Shown here one piece after another: positions 56,378-64,000 of a stretch of DNA of 64,000 nt. The translations under genes and the position numbers were made by a program. Within the stretch, counting starts at the first letter, position 1, and every line of letters starts with the position of its first letter. Source of the DNA: Gloeomargarita lithophora Alchichica-D10. GTDB lineage: Bacteria; Cyanobacteriota; Cyanobacteriia; Gloeomargaritales; Gloeomargaritaceae. The DNA lies in the NCBI RefSeq assembly GCF_001870225.1, contig NZ_CP017675.1:1867791-1931790 (forward strand), written 5' to 3'. Under the pieces are notes generated by a model. That model was not told where the DNA came from and did no database searches. It saw only the letters and a list, made by a program, of their open reading frames with translations.

Positions 56378-56650
56378 TAGCAATCCTAACTGAGTATGGC
56401 TACGCCAGGCTAATGCCTACGGCAGGCTATCGCTAACGCTATGAGAATAGCGGTCGCAGGGGGGCACCCCCCGCCCCTGGTTCTGGGGAATTTCTGTATG
56501 CCTACGGCACGCAGGCTAACGTAAATCCTGTCATATTGCTATATCTATTTGAACCAGCAATAAATTCCATCGCTGGAATGCCAAGATTCAGAAAAACCAA
56601 GTCCGGGCGTTGGCCTGCGAACCCTGCTCACGATGCAAATGGGATTGCTA
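56378..56650. repeat. double MITE-like repeat (273 bp), TATAGCAATCC ends
   Basis: The element starts TAGCAATCCTAACTGAG and ends GGGATTGCTA, flanked by TA on both sides. The first unit runs GGCTACGCCAGGC, core GGTCGCAGGGGGGCACC, then ATATTGCTATA at ~56539. The second unit is reversed, with CATCGCTGGAATGCC and AACCAAGTCCGGGCG. It fills most of the 338-bp gap between the SPFH gene and the injection-system operon; no gene is present. Confidence 0.8.
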
Positions 56651-56698
56651 TATCTGTGGGATAGGGTGGTCAATCCCCACCTCGATAGACCAATAACC

Positions 56699-58828
56699 CT
56701 ATTGCAAACTACAGGGTTCCGGTTTGGGGAGGGTATGCAGACGCACTTGGTGGTCATCGGCACCGCTCAGTATCCGTAATTCCTGATGGTAGGGAGTGAT
56801 GCCAACGCTGTTGACTTTGCTCCGTAAATTGGCAACCGCTTTACCCTGAAACCAGTCACCACTACGTTGACCATTGGCCTGCAATGGCCAGAGCATCACC
56901 CGGCCATCATCCCCGCCGCTCACCAGGTAGCAAGCGCTGGGACTGAAAGCAACGGAGCGCACCGGCAGACCCCCATGCCCATCCAGCCATTGATCCATGA
57001 TTTCGCAGGAATTTTGCTTTTGTAAACAGGGTTCCAAATTCCAGAGGGTGATTGACCCCTGGGTAGTGCCCGTAACCATCAGGTTGGCGCGGCGGCGGGG
57101 CACACTGACGCTGGTGATATAGTCATCCTGCCCCCCGACCCGGTAGGGTAAACGCTGGATCGCCTTGGGGTTGGGGTCGCTCCAGGGCCACAGTTGAATT
57201 TGGTTGTACCGCCCGACTACGGCCAGGGTTTGCTCCGAAGTACCCACCACGGCCAAGCCATACACGGCAAAATCAAATTGATGGCGAACTAGATTGGTGG
57301 TTAGGTTTTGGGAGGCGGTGGGACGGGATTCGGGGTTGGCATTCCATTGCCGGACGAGGCCACTGCCGTGGCCGCTAAACAGGTAACGGGAACTATTGGT
57401 ATAGGCTAAAGCCAGGATGCGGTCGTCTTCCTGGGGGCTAAAGGCGGCGAAGGGGGTGGCGGAATCGGATAGTAAATCCCAGATTTGAATCCAGCCATTT
57501 TCTAACCCGGTGGCCAGCAGGTCCTCATCCGCTGGGCGCAACGCAAGGGTACGAACCGCCCGATTGGTGGTCGCTACGACCCCCAGGGGATGTAGGCGAT
57601 TGCCCACCACTTGCCACCGGCGCACGGTCTGGTCATCCGCACCGCTGAGGGCGGATTCCCCCAGTCCATCCAAGGTGACCGCATTGACTGGGCCGGTATG
57701 GTACACCGGTTGTCTCAGCCCTAAAAAACCACTCAGTGCCAAAAGCAACAACAGCACCAGTTGGAGCCAAATCGGCAGTAGGGGTTTGACCCGCAGGGTA
57801 AGGGAATGCTCAGCCGTTTGTATTTTGACGGACGGCTCCGCCAGGGTTGCTGACACCTGCAGGGTGCGCGTGGAAGGCCAGCCCACCCAAGGCCGTTGCG
57901 CCCGCACCAGTAAGTGCAATTGCTGTTGTTCCCCCGGGCGTAGGGATAAATGCTCCGGTAGCCCTTCCCCGGTTACCCCCGGCGGGGAGGACACCACCAA
58001 GGCCAAATCCTGGTAGAGGTTGCTGGTGTTGGTGGTGGTCAAGGTATATTCTGCCGGGGGGGGCTTTTTACCGGGGAACCACACCCGTTTGGGCGGAAAA
58101 GCGGCCACCGCCGGATGGCTGGTCAGTTGCACAAACCCGGAGACCAAGACCTCCAGCACCCCGGTGGCCTCCAGCGGGGTGACATCCGGGTGAACCAGGG
58201 TGACCGTCAATGGATGGGCTTGGCTCAAGGCTTGCTCAATGCCTGGGAGTTGGCAACGAAATTCCGTCTCCAGGATGGCACCGCCCTCAGGATGCACCCA
58301 CCGTTCCGCACCCCCCACCCACCAGTCCGGGGGCACACCGCTGATGGTCAACCGACCACTGAGGGGGTTCAGCCCCAGATTTGTCACCCGTACCGGCACC
58401 TCCAGCCTTTGCCCTGGGTAGGCTCGCAGTTGGGGCACGGGCAGTTCCAACCGCAATTGCCCCAAAACCATGGATTCCTGGACAAACAGGCGCACCACCT
58501 GCCGTTCTTCGGCACGCAACTCGATGGAAAACACCCGCACGGTCAGGTTCATTACCCCGGTAAACCCCGGCACCGGATTGTGGATCAGCCGCACCCCAAA
58601 GGTGGTGATGTCACCGGGGGGCTTTTTGGTGCTGATTTCGGGGGTCAACTGGTACCAGGCATGGGGGACATGGCCGGGGGTTTGCCCGGCGGCCTGGACT
58701 TCGACTTGAAAGCTGGCGAATTGCCGACTGGTATTCACCACCGTCAGGGTAAAATTCACCGGTGCCCCCCCTGGTCGGAACACCAAGTCGGTCTGGGACA
58801 CCTGTATCCGCATCACCGTGGTAGCCAT
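56699..58828 (-). CDS. Ig-like/TM/WD40 protein at the end of the injection-system operon
   Basis: The 709-aa protein has tandem Ig-like domains (residues ~5-345; LVFRPGGAPVNFTLTVVNTS, then DWWVGGAERWVHPEGG), one membrane helix (~350-372, PIWLQLVLLLLLALSGFLGL) and a C-terminal WD40 propeller (~380-700; e.g. VRSVAFSPSACYLVSGGDDG). No signal peptide precedes the Ig part, so orientation is unclear. It lies 6 bp after a receptor-like gene and is the last gene of the operon. A membrane anchor or docking platform for the contractile particle is inferred from context. It is not a core component that I can name. Confidence 0.8.
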   Translation of the reverse strand: MATTVMRIQVSQTDLVFRPGGAPVNFTLTVVNTSRQFASFQVEVQAAGQTPGHVPHAWYQLTPEISTKKPPGDITTFGVRLIHNPVPGFTGVMNLTVRVFSIELRAEERQVVRLFVQESMVLGQLRLELPVPQLRAYPGQRLEVPVRVTNLGLNPLSGRLTISGVPPDWWVGGAERWVHPEGGAILETEFRCQLPGIEQALSQAHPLTVTLVHPDVTPLEATGVLEVLVSGFVQLTSHPAVAAFPPKRVWFPGKKPPPAEYTLTTTNTSNLYQDLALVVSSPPGVTGEGLPEHLSLRPGEQQQLHLLVRAQRPWVGWPSTRTLQVSATLAEPSVKIQTAEHSLTLRVKPLLPIWLQLVLLLLLALSGFLGLRQPVYHTGPVNAVTLDGLGESALSGADDQTVRRWQVVGNRLHPLGVVATTNRAVRTLALRPADEDLLATGLENGWIQIWDLLSDSATPFAAFSPQEDDRILALAYTNSSRYLFSGHGSGLVRQWNANPESRPTASQNLTTNLVRHQFDFAVYGLAVVGTSEQTLAVVGRYNQIQLWPWSDPNPKAIQRLPYRVGGQDDYITSVSVPRRRANLMVTGTTQGSITLWNLEPCLQKQNSCEIMDQWLDGHGGLPVRSVAFSPSACYLVSGGDDGRVMLWPLQANGQRSGDWFQGKAVANLRSKVNSVGITPYHQELRILSGADDHQVRLHTLPKPEPCSLQ

Positions 58829-58834
58829 CCCAAC

Positions 58835-60250
58835 CTAGACGGAACGATCGGTTGGGGGAACATCCTGGCGCAGAGCCGCCGCCTCTTGCAATAACCCTTG
58901 CCACCGTTGGGTTTGATTCCCCGTCAAGGGTTTACTCCGGGAACCTTCCAACTCCGCCTTGAGTTCCTGCATCCGACTGTGGAGATTTTCCTCCCGTTGA
59001 TGGATCATCTCGGCCATGTCCCGAAACACCCGTGCCAATTCCCCCAGTTCATCCTGCCGTTGTACCAAATCCGCCAGCATCGCCGGGGTAAATTTATGGG
59101 TTTCAATCGCCTGCGCCGCTTGGCTGAGCAGCTCCACCGGGCGGGTCACCTGCCGCGCCAACCACCAACCAAAAAAGCCGCTGAATACCATCATGCCCAG
59201 ACCCATGACCAGCACCACCCGCGCCCCCTGGCGGGCACCCTGAATCAAAGGCTCCTGGGGAATGATGGCCACGATCCACCACTTGATGGCACCGGAATTG
59301 TCCCCCAAACGGCTGGCTAAAACCAGATAGGTTTGGCCCGCCAAACGGGTGCTGACCTGGTTAATTTCATTTTCCCGTTCCGGGAGCATCAACTGGCGAC
59401 CAAGAATGGCAGCGGAAGCCCGGATCAGGGGCGACGAACTTTGCTCCAGGGTCAGGAGATTTGGGTCGCTGGTGGCGGTTGGTTGGGCAGAACTCCCCAA
59501 CAATTCCCCGGCTTCGTTGATAATGTAGGTCACCGACCCCGGCGCAATTTTCAGGGCGCGCAGATACTGATTCAACTCATCCAGGGGAATGGCCGCCCCC
59601 ACCACCCCCCGGAATGCCCCGGGTTTTTGGTTCGGGGTCAAACGGGGAGAACGTTCATACACTGGCATCACCGGTTGTAGCACCGGCACCTTCAGGTAGG
59701 CAGAAACCACCACCGGCCCCCAGACCAAGCGCCCTGACTGTTTCGCCGCCTGATAGCCAGTGCGGGTGCGTTGATCCAGTTCAATCGGTTGGCCAAAGGG
59801 GGTGCGTTGACCGTTGGCATCCAGCCGATAGGGGACGACTTTCCCGCCGGTCTGAGCATTCCGCAGGCGCAGGATTAGCCCCCGGTCTTCCGTTTGCTCA
59901 AACCGAGTCAGATTCCCCGTCGTGTCCGCGTAGTAAACATTGCGTAACACCGTGTCTCCCTGGATCAAACTGTAGAGAATCTGTTCAACTTTCATGGGAA
60001 AGGTACGATCCAGGGGCAGTACCGCCAGTTCATTGGCAATGGTGTTCAAGGAATTTTCGACCGCATCAAAATAAGTCCGCAAGCTGTTCTGCACCCCCAC
60101 GACGGTTTCCTCGGCCAACTGCTGCACGATGGTATCCGTGGTACGCCGGGTGTGGAGATAGACAAAGGCCACCGCCGCCGCCGTCACCGTGATGATGGGC
60201 AGAACCAAAAGGATCGAAGCCGTGCGTTTGAGCGAACCGGGCTTGAACAT
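58835..60250 (-). CDS. two-pass membrane sensor with Cache-like domain and HAMP, no output domain
   Basis: The 471-aa protein starts MFKPGSLKRTASILLVLPII (ATG at 60248-60250); the frame upstream to 60334 is not family-like. TM1 is at ~11-33. A large extracytoplasmic Cache-like domain follows (~35-350), with NSLRTYFDAVENSLNTIANE and YADTTGNLTRFEQ. TM2 is at ~355-378 (VLVMGLGMMVFSGFFGWWL), then HAMP and a coiled coil (EMIHQREENLHSRMQELKAE). No kinase, cyclase or methyl-accepting domain follows. In the injection-system operon it could pass an outside signal to the machine; this is inference. Confidence 0.82.
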   Translation of the reverse strand: MFKPGSLKRTASILLVLPIITVTAAAVAFVYLHTRRTTDTIVQQLAEETVVGVQNSLRTYFDAVENSLNTIANELAVLPLDRTFPMKVEQILYSLIQGDTVLRNVYYADTTGNLTRFEQTEDRGLILRLRNAQTGGKVVPYRLDANGQRTPFGQPIELDQRTRTGYQAAKQSGRLVWGPVVVSAYLKVPVLQPVMPVYERSPRLTPNQKPGAFRGVVGAAIPLDELNQYLRALKIAPGSVTYIINEAGELLGSSAQPTATSDPNLLTLEQSSSPLIRASAAILGRQLMLPERENEINQVSTRLAGQTYLVLASRLGDNSGAIKWWIVAIIPQEPLIQGARQGARVVLVMGLGMMVFSGFFGWWLARQVTRPVELLSQAAQAIETHKFTPAMLADLVQRQDELGELARVFRDMAEMIHQREENLHSRMQELKAELEGSRSKPLTGNQTQRWQGLLQEAAALRQDVPPTDRSV

Positions 60251-60281
60251 CAGCCATGACTCCCGGGGGTGATTACCTCCA

Positions 60282-61577
60282 TTATGTCGTTTCCCCCTGC
60301 AACCCCTGGCGACAGCGATGCACGTGCCAGGCAAAATGTAGCAGATTCACCCCCAATTCCTGCGCCGCCCGAATGGTCTCCCGCTCCAGGGTATCATCGC
60401 CGCCCCACCCCTGGGACAGGGCACCGGTCACCAGCACCAGCCCCCCCCACTGGGACACCCGCAGGGGGCGTTTGCCCACGGACGGCCACGCCCCAAACGT
60501 AAAGGGTTGACAGCGCAGGGGATGCCCCCGACCCACGGTGCCAGAATTGGTGGGGGGCTGACCAAACAAGACCATTTTCACCGGCACAGTCAGGGCATCG
60601 TAGGCTTGGGTCAAACTGGCCTCCACCCCCCGCAATTCCTGGCTGAGTTTAATTGACAATTCCCGGGTTTCCGCCCGTTCGCGACTGGCCGCCACCGCTT
60701 CCAGCAATTCCGCCTGCATGGCTTGCAATTGGGCAATTTGGGGGCTATTGGCTTCCACCAGCACCACCCCGCCCCGGTGCAAATAGTCCCGAATTTGGCT
60801 CTGCGCCGCCGCCGGAAGCGTGGTCACCTGCGGGTGGGTGAGGTAAATCAAATCGTAGCGCAACAGGTCGGGGGTCACCAAACTCACCGGTAATAACCCC
60901 ACCGGTTCCGCCACCCGCAGGGCTGGGTACAACCCCCGACAGGCGGTGAGCAATTCCCCCCAGGGCACGGGGCCATTGTCCAACTGAGCCACCCGCACCA
61001 GCGCTTGGGGTCGCAGTTGCGCCGGTACCCGAAACCGCACATCCAGGTGATTGGCCTCCGGGAATAGGGGCTGGGGAGGAATCTCCAAGCCATTGCTCCC
61101 CGCCGTCAGCACCACCCGACACAGTTCAATCTCCTCCGGGCTGGGGGGGACATTTTTTTCATCCACCCGAAAAGTCTCCTGGACAATATCCTGGGTAGGC
61201 GTGGTCACCAAACCCGCCGGGTCAACATAACGCAACACCAAATACACCGTCACCGCCTGCTCCTGATTCGGCACGGTGGTAATGCGAAAATCCAGCGGTT
61301 CCGGCACAATCACCGGATTCCCCAGCCCATCAATCCCCCAACCGGGATGAATCCGCACCCACCGCCGGTCCGCATACTCGGCGGCTACCTGGGGCGGCGG
61401 CGGAATCACCTGCACCCCTAGCCCCTGCACAATGCCGCCGGTGCATAACCCCTGGTAGTACAGATTTTGCCGTTGCCGCAAATACCCGTGGGCACACTGC
61501 CACCGCTGGGCATTCAGCAGTAACCCATCCCGCACCTCCAGCCGCTCCAAAGGCTTTAACCCATTAACTGGCTCCAT
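60282..61577 (-). CDS. injection-system-associated protein with C-terminal DUF4159
   Basis: The 431-aa soluble protein has an N-terminal half (LNAQRWQCAHGYLRQRQNLY, then VQVIPPPPQVAAEYADR) seen in proteins next to contractile-injection baseplate genes. The C-terminal half is DUF4159-like, a GATase-type fold with LRYDLIYLTHPQVTTLPAAA and IRDYLHRGGVVLVEAN. Its start overlaps the previous gene by 14 bp, implying coupled translation. The role is unknown; an accessory baseplate or assembly factor is a reasonable guess. The gene after it follows at 31 bp. Confidence 0.72.
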   Translation of the reverse strand: MEPVNGLKPLERLEVRDGLLLNAQRWQCAHGYLRQRQNLYYQGLCTGGIVQGLGVQVIPPPPQVAAEYADRRWVRIHPGWGIDGLGNPVIVPEPLDFRITTVPNQEQAVTVYLVLRYVDPAGLVTTPTQDIVQETFRVDEKNVPPSPEEIELCRVVLTAGSNGLEIPPQPLFPEANHLDVRFRVPAQLRPQALVRVAQLDNGPVPWGELLTACRGLYPALRVAEPVGLLPVSLVTPDLLRYDLIYLTHPQVTTLPAAAQSQIRDYLHRGGVVLVEANSPQIAQLQAMQAELLEAVAASRERAETRELSIKLSQELRGVEASLTQAYDALTVPVKMVLFGQPPTNSGTVGRGHPLRCQPFTFGAWPSVGKRPLRVSQWGGLVLVTGALSQGWGGDDTLERETIRAAQELGVNLLHFAWHVHRCRQGLQGETT

Positions 61578-62619
61578 TTCCCCCCTCCTGCCAGGACGTT
61601 ATCTCCAAATCATAGGTACAAAAAGCGGGTTTTTCCTGGTCAATCACCGCCCGCACCAAATCCACATCCACCCGTTCCGGCGCATCGGCACGCAACCAAA
61701 CCCGAAAATGATAGGGTCGCCCCGCCCCCAACACCGCCGTTTCCCCCACCACCGCCTCCCCCAAAATCAACCCCCGTTGGAAAAATTCCTGAATGCCAAT
61801 GTGTTTCCGATATTCTTCCGATTCTTGTTCATCCAAGGGCAAACCCGTCGCCAGATGTAAAAATAACCGCAGCCCCCGACGGGTACCCCGCCATTGGTAC
61901 AAAGAAAAGGCATTGTAAATCAACTGCCGCAAAACCTGAACTTCCAAACGCAAAGGACTCCGCCACCCCACCCAATGGCTGAGAAAAGGCAACCAACTCA
62001 CCGGTGCCGTGCGGGGGTCAAGGTACGCCCACAACCCATCCAACATCTGCACATCCGGTTCAAACGTCTGCTCAAAAATTGCCAACAACCGCCCCAAAAA
62101 ATCACTCTGGCGGTAAATTTTGGGTAAAAAATCCAAATAACGCGCCGGGGGACGCACGGACAATTCCAAGGGCAAAACCTCCAACAGCCGCCATTCCTGC
62201 TCCGGCAAACGGCCATAGATGTGCAGTACCCCACTAAAATCCAAGACCAAACTCGTCCCCGGGCGCAGCGCTTGCTGATCCTCCCAAAAATTCCCCGGCA
62301 CCGCCACCACCAGCGACACCGGGCGCCGTTCCCCAGGAGCCAACACCCCCTCTGCCCCCAATAAAAAACACCAACCCCGGGGCACCTCCCCCACCAAACT
62401 CACCCCCAACTCCAGGGGGGCAGACCCCCGGTATTCCAACTGCAACGCCAATTCCTGCAACGCTCCCGCTGCCACCACCAAAGTCGCCTGCCGCCGGGGT
62501 TCCACCAGGGGCACCGCCGCCAATTCCCGCCCATACCCCTGGGACTGAAACGGGGTTAATGCCCCCACCATCGGTGCCAAACGTAACTGCAAAGTCGCCG
62601 TGTCCGGGGTAAAAGTCAT
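61564..62619 (-). CDS. baseplate/tail protein I (Cis12-like) with N-terminal Ig-like domain
   Basis: The C-terminal ~200 residues of this 351-aa protein match phage tail protein I (P2 gpI type): RYLDFLPKIYRQSDFLGRLL, TFEPDVQMLDGLWAYLDP, WLPFLSHWVGW and YQWRGTRRGLRLFLHLATG. Residues ~1-155 form an Ig-like beta domain, as also occurs in the last gene of the operon. Tail protein I joins the wedge proteins of the baseplate in contractile machines. The gene is 13 bp after the baseplate J gene. Together the two mark an extracellular-type contractile injection system rather than a prophage, since no phage genes follow. Confidence 0.85.
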   Translation of the reverse strand: MTFTPDTATLQLRLAPMVGALTPFQSQGYGRELAAVPLVEPRRQATLVVAAGALQELALQLEYRGSAPLELGVSLVGEVPRGWCFLLGAEGVLAPGERRPVSLVVAVPGNFWEDQQALRPGTSLVLDFSGVLHIYGRLPEQEWRLLEVLPLELSVRPPARYLDFLPKIYRQSDFLGRLLAIFEQTFEPDVQMLDGLWAYLDPRTAPVSWLPFLSHWVGWRSPLRLEVQVLRQLIYNAFSLYQWRGTRRGLRLFLHLATGLPLDEQESEEYRKHIGIQEFFQRGLILGEAVVGETAVLGAGRPYHFRVWLRADAPERVDVDLVRAVIDQEKPAFCTYDLEITSWQEGGNGAS

Positions 62620-62632
62620 AATTACAAAATTA

Positions 62633-64000
62633 TTACATTAAGTTCACACTATGCTGGGAACGCACCTGGCTATCCTCCCAGGAGCAGATCAACCCCTGAG
62701 AGCCGGGGTCAACAAAGGGCACGGGCGGCAACCGTTGCCAGCCATTGACCCGCCGTTGGATGGGGAACAACCGCACCTCCCCCAGGTATAAAATCATGGG
62801 AATTTTTTGTAATACGCCCACCACATCCGCCGGATAGAGCGTCCGTCCCAGCGGCCAGCCCTGCCCCGCCATGCCCCCGGTCAAGGGATGCAAAAACTGG
62901 TACAACGCCGTGCGAATCTGCCGCAAAACCGGCTCCCTGGCCTCCACATGGCGATAGGCTTCCTGCAAGGCCACCTCCACCTGCACCGCCACCCCCACGA
63001 AATCCGCACTGCGGCAGGCCACCTGCACCCCTAGGAGTTTACGTTCCTGCAAATAGGCTAAAATCTCGGTTTCGAGGGCGGGCGTGAGCGCAAAAGCCTC
63101 CGGGGGGGCACCCCGGCTCCGTTCCCCGCCGACCACCTGCGGCACCACCACCAGTTGTACCTGCCCCGGCTGATCCTGGGACACATAATGGCACCGGGCA
63201 ATCCGGCCTTGCCCCGCCTCCAGGGTCAACACCTCAAAATCTTCCGGGGTCACCGCCCGATTCCGACTGCGGAGTAACCGGGGCACCCGAATCACCGCCT
63301 GTTCCAGGGATTCCCCGTCGGTTCCCTGGCGCGCTGGGGCGTGGTTCATCACCTCGACCACGTAGGGCACCGCCGACTTGAGCACCCGGATTGCCCCCGC
63401 TTGCACATTCCCCTGCGCCCCCCCCCCAGTCCGATAGCGAGCCATCCGCAGGGTTGACCCGCGGGGCGGGATTGCCCCGTACTGAAATTCCAACGGACCG
63501 GCGGTTAATTCCCCCCCCGTGCCGCTCCGTTGCCAGGTCGCCCGCTCCTGGGTGGACTGCACCAACTGGCTGGCCTCCCGCACCAGGGGGCCAAACTGCA
63601 CCGTTCCCGTCATGCCATCGAGGGTGTAATGCAAATCCTCCGGCCCGGAACTGGCAAAATCCGGCACCTCCTGCCAACTTTGCACCAACCCGGAGGGCAA
63701 GGTGATCAAAAGCTCCTCCCCCGCTTCCCGTTGCAGTACCGGGCTTTGCCGCAGTTGGAACCGTTGCCCCGGCGTGCCATCACTCACCCCCACCACCTCC
63801 ATTTCCACCCGTTGGCATTGGGTCGCAGGCACCGTCCCCCCCAAGCTCCGCACCTGCATTCCCACCACCCGCGGGGCGGCACTATAGCCCGGTTCCCCCT
63901 GGCTGATGTGATAACTACACCGCAACCACCGCCCCCGGTAGGAGGTAAACTGAGTCACCGGCCAGGCTTGGGGCAAATGGATCAACACCTCTACCCCCTG
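62633..64000 (-). CDS. baseplate J/gp6-like protein (Cis11-like), N-terminus outside the window
   Basis: The frame is open through the right edge; the visible 456 residues are the C-terminal part. The family block SRNRAVTPEDFEVLTLEAGQ with IARCHYV is typical of putative baseplate assembly (gpJ/gp6-type) proteins. It is followed by LTPALETEILAYLQERKLLG, VAVQVEVALQEAY and GRTLYPADVVGVLQKIP. These form the wedge ring of contractile tails. Upstream genes (sheath, tube, spike, ATPase) would lie beyond 64000. It is the first visible gene of the minus-strand operon. Confidence 0.85.
   Translation of the reverse strand, partial: QGVEVLIHLPQAWPVTQFTSYRGRWLRCSYHISQGEPGYSAAPRVVGMQVRSLGGTVPATQCQRVEMEVVGVSDGTPGQRFQLRQSPVLQREAGEELLITLPSGLVQSWQEVPDFASSGPEDLHYTLDGMTGTVQFGPLVREASQLVQSTQERATWQRSGTGGELTAGPLEFQYGAIPPRGSTLRMARYRTGGGAQGNVQAGAIRVLKSAVPYVVEVMNHAPARQGTDGESLEQAVIRVPRLLRSRNRAVTPEDFEVLTLEAGQGRIARCHYVSQDQPGQVQLVVVPQVVGGERSRGAPPEAFALTPALETEILAYLQERKLLGVQVACRSADFVGVAVQVEVALQEAYRHVEAREPVLRQIRTALYQFLHPLTGGMAGQGWPLGRTLYPADVVGVLQKIPMILYLGEVRLFPIQRRVNGWQRLPPVPFVDPGSQGLICSWEDSQVRSQHSVNLM

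Noticed and set aside
58115-58894. 259-codon plus-strand frame opposite the WD40 gene
   Set aside because: No ribosome site and Pro/His/Gln-rich shadow sequence; the minus-strand gene has clear domains.
60251-60334. 28-residue N-terminal extension of the receptor gene
   Set aside because: It overlaps the DUF4159 gene and is not followed by a plausible membrane start; the MFKPGSLKR start places TM1 at the N-terminus.

Overview
The window is cyanobacterial chromosome. Markers are psbK (photosystem II), chlH (Mg-chelatase H subunit), a Tab2-type factor, a complex C cofactor-assembly protein, FutA with a Tat signal, an SpkB-type kinase with pentapeptide repeats, a DUF98 chorismate lyase, and a tRNA-Pro without encoded CCA. 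Most genes are GC-rich with many G- and C-runs. The exceptions are AT-rich islands: transposase debris at 1-660 and a restriction-modification pair at 14463-16128. Nothing in the sequence lets me name the species securely.

Layout. 1-700: two transposase remnants. 690-12604: mostly housekeeping (pyrE, panB, phoU, glgP, futA), plus a gene combining a beta-lactamase-like domain with a NodB deacetylase, split at a run of ten G. 12958-18153: gltX, the BglII-like restriction-modification pair, a small orphan ORF, thiG and pstB. 18267-23655: a tripartite Pho box, an actin-like ParM/ParR-type pair, and an anti-sigma-type ATPase overlapping a hybrid histidine kinase. 23663-30897: complex C assembly protein, argC, a GT39 transferase, asnB, cysK and an Rrf2 regulator. 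30975-41071 (minus strand): gcvP, priA, chlH and a DUF429 gene. 41167-56360: mixed genes (VOC protein, tolC, spkB, avtA, hicB, L,D-transpeptidase, PatA-like regulator, pentapeptide protein, psbK, eno, tRNA-Pro, comF, xth, SPFH protein), interrupted by small repeats. 56699-64000 (minus strand): the distal end of a contractile-injection-system operon. It holds a J-type baseplate protein, a tail protein I, a DUF4159 protein, a two-pass receptor with HAMP but no output domain, and an Ig-like/TM/WD40 protein.

Two themes stand out. First, the injection-system operon ends in two membrane proteins that could anchor or trigger the machine. Second, a modular family of short MITE-like repeats is scattered through the window. 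They have inverted ends of three types (GGACACCTCTA, TATAGCAATCC, TATAGCTAA) around a shared G/C hairpin core. Copies are not only intergenic. One sits in frame inside the restriction endonuclease gene; one ends at the hicB start codon and another recodes the hicB tail; others supply the ends of xth and asnB; and one provides the apparent ribosome binding site of the methyltransferase. Phosphate genes are dispersed: pstB has a three-repeat Pho box and phoU a weaker two-repeat one.
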